Assembly (NCBI GenBank): GCA_016868955.1
Contig: VGFF01000111.1
Coordinates: 1 to 6,594, forward strand
Length of the DNA: 6,594 nucleotides
Direction of reading: 5' to 3'
From: Armatimonadota bacterium
GTDB lineage: Bacteria > Sysuimicrobiota > Sysuimicrobiia > Sysuimicrobiales > VGFF01
Shown: piece after piece, positions 1 to 4,803 of the stretch
Position numbering within the stretch: position 1 is the first letter of the stretch
How the letters are laid out: every line of letters starts with the position of its first letter
Program-made: the position numbers and the translations under genes
Notes under the pieces: generated by a model
Database searches by the model: none
Told to the model about the DNA's origin: nothing
The model's input: the letters and a program-made list of their open reading frames with translations, nothing else

Positions 1-1615
1 GCGACGCCGGAACGAGGCCGACGTAGGACGCGATGTACCGTCCGGCGGCATAGCCGCCGGACGGGCCCGGCTTCTGGGCCGTGCCCGTCTTACCGGCGAC
101 GGTGTAGCCGTCGATGGCCGCGGCTTGCCCCGTCCCGTCGACCGTGCCGCGCACGAGCATCGAGACGACGGACCGCGCCACCTCCGGTCGCAATACCTGC
201 GCCGCCGGCGTTTCCTCAGCCACGCGCCGCACGCGGCCGTTTGCGTCGCGCAGCTGGGCGACGACGTACGGGCGCATGCGCTTGCCGTCGTTGCCGATCG
301 CGGCGATCGCGGCCGCCATCTGCAGCGGGGTCGTGGCGACGCCTTGACCGAACGCGTGCGTGTAGACGTCTGCCGCCGACCAGGACGACGTCGGTCGCAG
401 GATGCCCGGCGATTCGCCGGGCAGATCGACGCCGGTCGGCGTGCCGATCCCGAAAGCCGACAAGTAGCGGGCCATGGCCGTCGCGCCCATCTTGGCCCCG
501 ATCTGCGCCGCCCCGACGTTGCACGATAGGCGCAGGACATCGACCGGCCGCACGGTGCCGTGAGCCTCCCCGTGCGCTTCGCGAATGACGTGGTTGCCGG
601 GGATGCGCAGCGTTCCCGGACAGAAGAACGTCGAGCGCGGCGTGATCACGCCGGCGTCGAGCGCGGCCGCGGTGACGAGCACCTTGAACGTCGAGCCGGG
701 CTCGTAGACGCTCGCGATCGCGCGGTTCGCCCAGGCGCGCGCGTTGACTTTCTGGTACGAGTTCGGATCGAACCGCGGCGCGTTCGCGAGCGCCAGGATC
801 TCGCCGCTGCGTACGTCTAGCACGACGGCGACGCCGCCGACGGCGCGGTGCGCCGTGACCGCTTGCGCCAGCTCGCGCTCGGCGATGTGCTGGATCACCT
901 CGTCGATGGTCAAAAGCACGTCGGCCCCGTCGCGCGCCGGCGTCACGACGCGGCGCCCTTCGAGGATCTCGCGGCCGATCGCGTCGCGCGGCTGGATCGC
1001 CTCGCCGGGACGGCCGCGCAGCGTTTCGTCGAGGCTGAGCTCCAGCCCGGCGAGCCCTTGGCTGTCGATGCCGACGAAGCCGAGCAGGTGCGCCGCCAAC
1101 ACGCCCTTCGGATAACGCCGCGCGTCCTCGGCGAGAAAGCCGATCTGGTCGCCGAGCGAAAGCGCTTCCAGCCGTTCGCGTTGCTGCGCCGTGATGCGGC
1201 GCCCCAGCCACTGGAAGTAGCGCGACGGATCGAGACGGTCGGCGAGCGCGCCGGGCCCGATGCCGAGGATGGGTCCGACCGCCGCGGCGAAGGCGTCGCG
1301 ATCGGCGATGCGTCGCGGCACCGCGAAGACGGAGTCGACGGTCATCGTCGTCGCCAGCTCTCGGCCGTGCCGATCGAAGATGCGGCCGCGGCTCGCGGAT
1401 AGCGGCACGGTCGCGCTCTGCTGCCGCACCGCCATCTGAGACAACGCGTCCGACCGAACCGTCTGTAAGTAGGCGATGCGAGCGAGCACCGCGACGAGGC
1501 AGACGACCCAGAACGCGAGGAGCGCGCGGAGCCGCGCGCGGGGGAAGGCGACGAAGCGAGGGCCACCGGCGGCGACGTGGCGCCCCGCCGGCCGCCGACC
1601 GCGGTTCTTCGTCAC
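1..1615 (-). CDS. ftsI: FtsI / class B penicillin-binding protein (septal peptidoglycan transpeptidase), C-terminus cut by left edge
   Basis: Septal D,D-transpeptidase that cross-links peptidoglycan at the division site; membrane-anchored with a periplasmic/extracellular catalytic domain. My own translation gives 538 open codons from GTG at 1615 to the edge. Residues 1-30 are a basic cytoplasmic tail, about 31-50 a single membrane anchor (ALLAFWVVCLVAVLARIAYL), and SRGRIFDRHGRELA (75-88) opens the PBP dimer domain. All three catalytic motifs are present: SxxK as S308-T-F-K311 (EPGSTFKV), SxN as S364-C-N366, and KTG as K509-T-G511 (AGKTGTAQK). Their spacing resembles E. coli FtsI (588 aa), so only a few tens of residues, or an extra C-terminal domain, are missing. 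The GTG start overlaps the ftsL stop in GTGA and has an AGGA ribosome-binding site 9 nt upstream, so translation is probably coupled. A SpoVD- or PBP2-like paralogue is the alternative; position after ftsL favours FtsI. Confidence 0.95.
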   Translation of the reverse strand, partial: MTKNRGRRPAGRHVAAGGPRFVAFPRARLRALLAFWVVCLVAVLARIAYLQTVRSDALSQMAVRQQSATVPLSASRGRIFDRHGRELATTMTVDSVFAVPRRIADRDAFAAAVGPILGIGPGALADRLDPSRYFQWLGRRITAQQRERLEALSLGDQIGFLAEDARRYPKGVLAAHLLGFVGIDSQGLAGLELSLDETLRGRPGEAIQPRDAIGREILEGRRVVTPARDGADVLLTIDEVIQHIAERELAQAVTAHRAVGGVAVVLDVRSGEILALANAPRFDPNSYQKVNARAWANRAIASVYEPGSTFKVLVTAAALDAGVITPRSTFFCPGTLRIPGNHVIREAHGEAHGTVRPVDVLRLSCNVGAAQIGAKMGATAMARYLSAFGIGTPTGVDLPGESPGILRPTSSWSAADVYTHAFGQGVATTPLQMAAAIAAIGNDGKRMRPYVVAQLRDANGRVRRVAEETPAAQVLRPEVARSVVSMLVRGTVDGTGQAAAIDGYTVAGKTGTAQKPGPSGGYAAGRYIASYVGLVPAS

Positions 1616-2070
1616 GGCGTCTGTTCCTGCGCAGCGGCGGCGCGGTTGCCGAGCCAGCCGCGCAGGCGCTCGATCCAGCCTTCGCGCGGCGCGAGGGCGG
1701 CGCGCGAAGGCACGCGCACCGTGACCGCCGCGAGTTGCGCGCTCTTCGGCGGCTGCATGCCGAGGCGTTCGATGGCGATGCGCTCGATGCGCGCCGGCGC
1801 CCGCAGCGTCGCCGACTGCGCGTCGAGCCCCCCGCGCGCGCGCTCCAATTGTGCGATCTCGGCGCGCAGTATGCGCATCTGGACGCCCGCCTTCGCGACA
1901 CCGGCTTGCAAAGCGACGTGGCCGAGCAGCGCCACCATCACGACGGCGGCGAGGAGGAGCCCGCCGATCGCCGGGCGGGTGCGGCTCGCGCGGGCCGCCC
2001 GCGCCGGCGCACGCGACTCCCGCGGCAGCAGCACGGGATAGGACTGCGTTCGCCGCTGCGGCGCGATCAC
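1612..2070 (-). CDS. ftsL: FtsL-like bitopic division protein
   Basis: 152-residue small divisome protein of the FtsL/DivIC type, which with FtsB/DivIC-like partners links FtsW-FtsI to the rest of the septal machinery. It has a basic, Arg-rich cytoplasmic tail (1-33), one transmembrane segment at about 34-57 (AIGGLLLAAVVMVALLGHVA), a predicted coiled coil at about 62-90 (ILRAEIAQLERARGGLDAQ), and the family-typical end pattern RIERIAIERLGMQPP (94-108). A 40-residue variable tail follows. Sequence conservation in this family is low, so the call rests on topology, the IERIAIERLGM-type motif and position between rsmH and ftsI. The start is GTG, overlapping the rsmH stop in GTGA, with GGAG 7 nt upstream. 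The same GTGA overlap follows at its own stop with ftsI. The tail may differ widely between species. Confidence 0.85.
   Translation of the reverse strand: MIAPQRRTQSYPVLLPRESRAPARAARASRTRPAIGGLLLAAVVMVALLGHVALQAGVAKAGVQMRILRAEIAQLERARGGLDAQSATLRAPARIERIAIERLGMQPPKSAQLAAVTVRVPSRAALAPREGWIERLRGWLGNRAAAAQEQTP
1625..1628 (-). promoter_or_regulatory. Ribosome-binding site for ftsI
   Basis: Minus-strand AGGA lies inside the end of ftsL, 9 nt before the GTG at 1615. It supports this non-ATG start, for which no nearby in-frame ATG competes. Confidence 0.55.
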
Positions 2071-2981
2071 GCTGACGCTCCGATCTCCGGCGCGATGCGT
2101 TCGGCGGCGCGCAGACGGGCGCTGCGCGCGCGGGGATTCCCGTGCGTTTCGGCCTCAGTCGGCCGCACGGGGCGCCGCGTCAATGTGCGCAGCGTCTTCC
2201 CCTCGGCATCCGCGAACGCGCGCTTGACGCGCCGGTCCTCGAGCGAGTGGAACGACAACGCAACGAGACGACCGCCGACGCGCAACGCGCGGATCGCGGC
2301 CGCGAGCGCCGCGTCCAGCGACGCCAGCTCGTCGTTCGTGGCGATCCGCACCGCTTGGAAGGTCCGCGTCGCGACGTCGATGTCGCGCGGCCAGGCCGCG
2401 CGCGGCACGGCAGCGCGTACGGCGTCGCGCAGATCCGTCGTCGTCCGCAAAGGACGGCGGCGCACGATCTCGCGCGCGACGCGGCCGGCGAAGCGCTCCT
2501 CGCCGTAGTCGCGTAGGATCCGTTCGAGGTCCCGAGCGGGCAGCCGGTTCACAACGTCGCCGGCGGTCTGCGATTGTTCGGGATCCATGCGCATGTCCAA
2601 AGGCCCCTCGAAACGAAAGCTGAACCCGCGCTCGGGCTCGTCGAGCTGCATCGACGATACGCCGAGGTCCATCAACACGCCGTCCACAGCCGGAACGTTC
2701 TCGGCCACCAGCACTTCCGTAAGATCGGCGGCGTTGGCGCCGTACAACGACACCATCGATCCGAACGGTGCGAGCCGCCGCTTCGCGATCGCCAGCGCGC
2801 GCGCATCGCGATCGATGCCGACCAGCCGGCCGCCGGGCGCCAACCGTTTCGCGATCGCTTCCGCGTGGCCGCCCAAACCGACCGTCGCGTCGACGACCGT
2901 CGCCCCCGGCCGGGGCCAGAGCAGCGCCATCACCTCGTCCACGAGGACCGGTGCATGCGCGGCGTTCTCAGATTGGTGCAT
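2067..2981 (-). CDS. rsmH: RsmH (MraW), 16S rRNA (cytosine-1402-N4)-methyltransferase
   Basis: S-adenosylmethionine-dependent enzyme that N4-methylates C1402 in the decoding centre of 16S rRNA. The 304 residues match the usual family length of about 300-320. Visible signatures: HAPVLVDEV near the N-terminus (9-17), SAM-binding motif I DATVGLGGH (31-39), acidic ribose contact GIDRD (55-59), MDLGVSSMQLD (104-114), GPLDMRMD (126-133), DYGEERFA (158-165), ATRTFQAVRI (204-213), ALSFHSLEDR (241-250) and NPRARSARLRAAE (282-294). The whole family fold is intact. The ATG at 2981 is the only sensible start, since no in-frame ATG or GTG is seen nearby upstream, but no clear Shine-Dalgarno precedes it. 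Unusually, 212 bp with an inverted repeat separate it from mraZ; downstream it overlaps ftsL in GTGA. Confidence 0.97.
   Translation of the reverse strand: MHQSENAAHAPVLVDEVMALLWPRPGATVVDATVGLGGHAEAIAKRLAPGGRLVGIDRDARALAIAKRRLAPFGSMVSLYGANAADLTEVLVAENVPAVDGVLMDLGVSSMQLDEPERGFSFRFEGPLDMRMDPEQSQTAGDVVNRLPARDLERILRDYGEERFAGRVAREIVRRRPLRTTTDLRDAVRAAVPRAAWPRDIDVATRTFQAVRIATNDELASLDAALAAAIRALRVGGRLVALSFHSLEDRRVKRAFADAEGKTLRTLTRRPVRPTEAETHGNPRARSARLRAAERIAPEIGASA
2078..2081 (-). promoter_or_regulatory. Ribosome-binding site for ftsL
   Basis: Minus-strand GGAG sits 7 nt before the GTG at 2070, inside the 3' end of rsmH; a second GGAG lies at 2088-2085. This fixes the GTG start. Confidence 0.6.
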
Positions 2982-3042
2982 GACCCAGCGGGTGGCAGCG
3001 GCTTGCTCAGGCCTGCGGCCGCGCCTGCCCGTCCTTCTCTTC

Positions 3043-3190
3043 GCCGATGTGCAGAAGACGGGGCCCGGTCGAGGAACGGCTGTGGTTCGTTCGTCGCATC
3101 GGGCAGAGGGGGGAAGACAACCGGTGCTGCGTGTGCGCTGCGTATAGGCTGCGTATCAGGTGCACCGGGCCCCGTCTTCCGAACATCGGC
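3043..3190. repeat. 26-27 bp near-perfect inverted repeat flanking a 94-nt spacer, possible mini-element or long RNA hairpin
   Basis: The arm at 3044-3069 and the reverse complement of 3164-3189 agree at 24 of 26 bases; G3043/C3190 adds one more pair. Both arms share CCGATGT, then GAAGACGGGGCCCGGT. The right arm begins 4 bp past the mraZ stop codon; the left arm lies about 60 bp before the rsmH start. In the operon-sense (minus) RNA one of the two DNA mismatches becomes a G·U wobble, leaving a single U×C mismatch, whereas the plus-strand RNA would have two. A third, degenerate GAAGAC..CCGGT match lies in the spacer (3113-3125). Possible readings are a MITE-like insertion (only an ambiguous TC or TCG repeat flanks it), a processing or attenuation hairpin in the mraZ-rsmH mRNA, or a protein-binding palindrome. 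No U-run follows in either direction, so a simple intrinsic terminator is unlikely. Confidence 0.8.
3127..3159. repeat. Three 11-bp direct repeats (CTGCGT core)
   Basis: CTGCGTGTGCG, CTGCGTATAGG and CTGCGTATCAG start at 3127, 3138 and 3149, in exact 11-bp phase, about one helical turn. They lie in the spacer of the inverted repeat between mraZ and rsmH. Function is unknown; regular phasing would suit a protein-binding site, but three short copies could also be chance or slippage. Confidence 0.55.
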
Positions 3191-3193
3191 TCG

Positions 3194-3616
3194 TTATAGA
3201 TTCAACTCCTTCATGCGGTCGATGAGGTCGGCCTCGTCGGTGACGGCCTGGGCCAGGTAGTCGGCCCAGCGTTCCTTGCTCCAGACCTCCAGCTTGTTGA
3301 TCACTCCAACGATGACGACGTCGCGTTGCATCGACGCGTACTCGCGCAGCGATTGCGGAACAAGAAACCGTCCTTGGCGATCGAGCTCGGCTTCGTTCGC
3401 CGAGCCGAGGAGGTAGCGGACGAACTGGCGGTTCGCCAACGGCTCGGCGCGCAGCTTCTGCTCGACGACGGCCCACTCCGCGGCGGGATAGATCGCGATG
3501 CAGCCGTCGAATCCGCGCGTGAGCGTGAACCGCTCGCCGATCGCCTGGCGAAATCGCGGCGGGAGGACGACTCTTCCCTTGTCATCAAGGGTGTACTCGA
3601 ATTCGCCCTTGAACAT
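3194..3616 (-). CDS. mraZ: MraZ, transcriptional regulator of the division/cell-wall operon
   Basis: First gene of the dcw cluster; in E. coli it encodes a DNA-binding repressor of its own operon, forming ring-like oligomers of SpoVT/AbrB-type folds. I place the start at ATG 3616, giving 140 residues beginning MFKGEFEYTLDDKGR, the canonical family N-terminus. The frame stays open 15 codons further to a GTG at 3661, but that GTG lies inside the operator repeats and adds residues foreign to the family. The two tandem half-domains are visible as DKGRVVLPPRFR (12-23) and DRQGRFLVPQSLREYA (79-94), each with the DxxGRxxxP signature. VIVGVINKLEVWSKERW (101-117) is also typical. The ribosome-binding site is poor: GGAG lies 17 nt upstream and AGG about 12 nt. 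The gene is followed by the inverted repeat, not directly by rsmH as in many genomes. Confidence 0.96.
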   Translation of the reverse strand: MFKGEFEYTLDDKGRVVLPPRFRQAIGERFTLTRGFDGCIAIYPAAEWAVVEQKLRAEPLANRQFVRYLLGSANEAELDRQGRFLVPQSLREYASMQRDVVIVGVINKLEVWSKERWADYLAQAVTDEADLIDRMKELNL

Positions 3617-3635
3617 ACCGCGACTGACACCTGCT

Positions 3636-3670
3636 CCCCACTGTCTCCCACGTTTTCCCACAGTTTCTCA
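3636..3670 (-). promoter_or_regulatory. MraZ operator: four 10-bp-phased TGGGN-type repeats
   Basis: On the minus strand, TGAGA (3670-3666), TGGGA (3660-3656), TGGGA (3650-3646) and TGGGG (3640-3636) recur every 10 bp, each separated by 5 nt. This matches the TGGGN direct repeats bound by E. coli MraZ ahead of its own gene (established knowledge). The array lies 19 nt before the mraZ ATG and just after the promoter candidate, so bound MraZ would be expected to repress the operon. The first copy is degenerate (A for G at the third position). Confidence 0.88.
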
Positions 3671-3673
3671 CCA

Positions 3674-3702
3674 GTAATGCAACTTTCCTGCCGCAGATGC
3701 AA
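3674..3702 (-). promoter_or_regulatory. Candidate mraZ operon promoter
   Basis: TTGCAT (3702-3697), a 17-nt spacer and CATTAC (3679-3674) read as a weak -35/-10 pair, each matching the sigma-70 consensus at about three of six positions. Initiation would fall near 3667, at the first MraZ repeat, which suits repression. GTTGCAT occurs twice, 20 bp apart (3703-3697 and 3683-3677), so the pair could instead be a second regulator's site. Location is the main support. Confidence 0.35.
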
Positions 3703-3710
3703 CAAAGTTC

Positions 3711-3726
3711 GGGGGTTTTTTGGGGG
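3711..3726 (+). repeat. G5-T6-G5 tract upstream of mraZ
   Basis: Five G, six T, five G in a row on the plus strand, in the gap between rnpB and mraZ, just upstream of the candidate promoter. It is not self-complementary, so it is not a hairpin terminator. The minus-strand A6 tract could bend DNA or act as an upstream promoter element. No function is shown. Confidence 0.5.
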
Positions 3727-3840
3727 TTTCGAATGAGTCGCAATTGCCAGAACGAATCGGAATCAAGCTCATGAACCACGCTAATGATGGAACACGTGCG
3801 AGACTGCGATCCGTGGTCGGACGTCCTTGGTCTCGAGAAG

Positions 3841-4196
3841 GGGAGCAGGTCTATAAGCCGGATTCTGTACCGTCCGAGGACGGCGACGATCATCTCTCTG
3901 GGGTCGCCGTCGCCGGCGACCTCGTGCAGCCTACCCGGGGATCGGCGGGCCGCCTCATCTCCCCCTAGTTGGCCTTGCTCCGGGTGGGGTTTACCTGGCC
4001 GGCGCGTCACCGCGCCGCCGGTGCGCTCTTACCGCACCGTTTCACCCTTGCCGCACGCTTGCGGTGCGGCGGTATGTTTCTGTGGCACTCTCCCTGAGGT
4101 CGCCCTCGGTGGGCGTTACCCACCACCCCGCCCTGCGGAGTCCGGACTTTCCTCTCCCGCGCTGACGCGACGAGAGCGATCGTCCGACCTGCTCCC
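3841..4196 (-). ncRNA. rnpB: RNase P RNA, bacterial type A
   Basis: Catalytic RNA of ribonuclease P, which removes 5' leaders from pre-tRNAs. About 356 nt, normal for type A. Helix P1 closes the molecule perfectly: GGGAGCAGGTC at the 5' end (4196-4186) pairs with GACCTGCTCCC at the 3' end (3851-3841). Universally conserved blocks read in order on the minus strand: GAGGAAAGTCCGGACT, CCACAGAAACATACCGCC, GGGTGAAACGGTGCGGTAAG, GGTAAACCCCACCCGGAGCA, AGGCCAACTAGG, GGGTAGGCTGC, AGAGATGAT, ACAGAATCCGGCTTAT. The GGU that pairs with the tRNA 3' CCA is present (3935-3933). These blocks resemble E. coli M1 RNA, with the long-range P4 strands intact. It starts 22 bp after the RNase H stop. Downstream, 3840-3741 shows small palindromes (TCTCGAGA, GGACGTCC) but no hairpin plus U-run, so termination is unresolved. 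Protein-coding frames across this region are not real. Confidence 0.97.
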
Positions 4197-4202
4197 TCCT
4201 TC

Positions 4203-4211
4203 AGTATCTCA
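4203..4211 (-). promoter_or_regulatory. Extended -10 promoter of rnpB
   Basis: Minus-strand TGAGATACT (4211-4203) has the TGn extension plus GATACT, four of six to TATAAT. Six nucleotides separate it from position 4196, the 5' end predicted independently from helix P1, as expected for a -10 element. The -35 region at 17 nt spacing (CAAGCA, 4231-4226) is poor and lies inside the last codons of the RNase H gene, which fits an extended -10 promoter. Confidence 0.6.
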
Positions 4212-4218
4212 CGTCCTC

Positions 4219-4803
4219 TCACGGGTGCTTGGCAGCGTCCGCGTCGCGGACCCGCCGAACGACCGCCAGCAACGCGTCGCGTACGATGGCCGGAGCCGCC
4301 GTTCGCAGCGCGTCGCGCAGCGCGTCGACGTCGCCGGCGAGCGCAAGTTCCGCGAGCGTGTCGACGGTCGCCGCGGCCCGCGCCGGCTGGCGCCCCCCCC
4401 CGTCGAGCGCGCGGTTCGCGAGCGCGTCGGCGCGGCGGTTCTCCGCGCGCGGCACCGCCTTGATCTCGACGCGCGGAAAGTCGCGCAGTCGCCGCGTGAC
4501 TTCTGCGTGCAGCGGGATCAGCGCCCCGTTGCGCACGCGGTACGTGCCACGAATCTGGTGCACGAGCAGCTCGCTGTCCAGCCGAATCTCCAACGCTGAG
4601 ATGCCGAGATCCGACGCTTCGCGCAGGCCGCGCAACAACGCCTGATACTCGGCGACGTTGTTGGTCGCGACACCGATGGTCTCGCCGAGCTCCCGCAGCG
4701 TCCGCCCTGCATCATCCGCGATCACGATCCCGATCGCGGCCGGTCCGGGATTGCCGCGGGAGGCGCCGTCGGTGCGCAGGACGGCGCGCTTGCCGGCGCT
4801 CAC
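4219..4803 (-). CDS. RNase HI-family protein with C-terminal helical extension
   Basis: Ribonuclease H fold protein, expected to cut the RNA strand of RNA-DNA hybrids with two metal ions. The four catalytic carboxylates are all visible: D12 (LRTDGASRGNPG), E52 (NNVAEYQALL), D76 (RLDSELLV) and D126 (RRADALANRAL). It is the compact type: it lacks the basic protrusion and the GHAGHPEN loop of E. coli RnhA, having VPRAENRRADALAN instead, as in archaeal and Rv2228c-like RNases H. The core ends near residue 134; residues 138-194 are an Ala/Arg-rich, probably helical tail that I do not recognise and that is not the phosphatase domain fused in mycobacteria. A run of nine G (three Gly codons, 135-137) sits exactly at the junction. 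The GTG start overlaps the transporter stop in GTGA with no strong ribosome-binding site, suggesting coupling. Confidence 0.9.
   Translation of the reverse strand: MSAGKRAVLRTDGASRGNPGPAAIGIVIADDAGRTLRELGETIGVATNNVAEYQALLRGLREASDLGISALEIRLDSELLVHQIRGTYRVRNGALIPLHAEVTRRLRDFPRVEIKAVPRAENRRADALANRALDGGGRQPARAAATVDTLAELALAGDVDALRDALRTAAPAIVRDALLAVVRRVRDADAAKHP
4393..4401 (-). repeat. G9 homopolymer within the RNase H gene
   Basis: Nine consecutive C on the plus strand, G9 in the coding sense, encoding Gly135-137 at the border between RNase H core and C-terminal tail. Such a tract can slip in replication or transcription, or be miscounted in sequencing. A one-base change would leave the catalytic core intact but replace the tail. 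Confidence 0.75.

Noticed and set aside
216..1901. 561-codon open frame on the minus strand across ftsI and ftsL
   Set aside because: It is an out-of-frame shadow. The product is almost pure Arg/Ala/Ser low complexity, whereas the neighbouring frame encodes a full class B PBP with all catalytic motifs.
1735..2508. 257-codon plus-strand open frame antisense to rsmH/ftsL
   Set aside because: Arg/Ala-rich product with no recognisable motif, lying opposite well-supported genes; typical of GC-rich DNA.
3043..3190. Inverted repeat as an ordinary intrinsic terminator
   Set aside because: The loop is about 94 nt, there is no U-tract on either side, and it lies inside a conserved operon whose downstream genes are essential.
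2574..3260. 228-codon plus-strand open frame spanning rsmH start, gap and mraZ end
   Set aside because: No family resemblance; His/Arg-rich mirror of rsmH codons, and it runs through the inverted repeat without a plausible start context.
3617..3661. mraZ start at the upstream GTG (3661), adding 15 residues
   Set aside because: The extension is atypical for MraZ and the GTG lies within the operator repeats; MFKGEF at 3616 is the family N-terminus.
3774..3817. ACCACG...CGTGGT as an rnpB terminator hairpin
   Set aside because: Only a 6-bp stem with a loop of more than 30 nt and no U-run in the sense direction.
3585..4222. Minus-strand open frames overlapping rnpB (3585-4010 and 4007-4222)
   Set aside because: They translate the RNase P RNA gene and the mraZ control region; no protein-family signal.
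3784..4599. 271-codon plus-strand open frame across rnpB and the RNase H gene
   Set aside because: More than half covers the RNase P RNA on the other strand, whose conserved structure explains the sequence; the rest is antisense to catalytic RNase H motifs.
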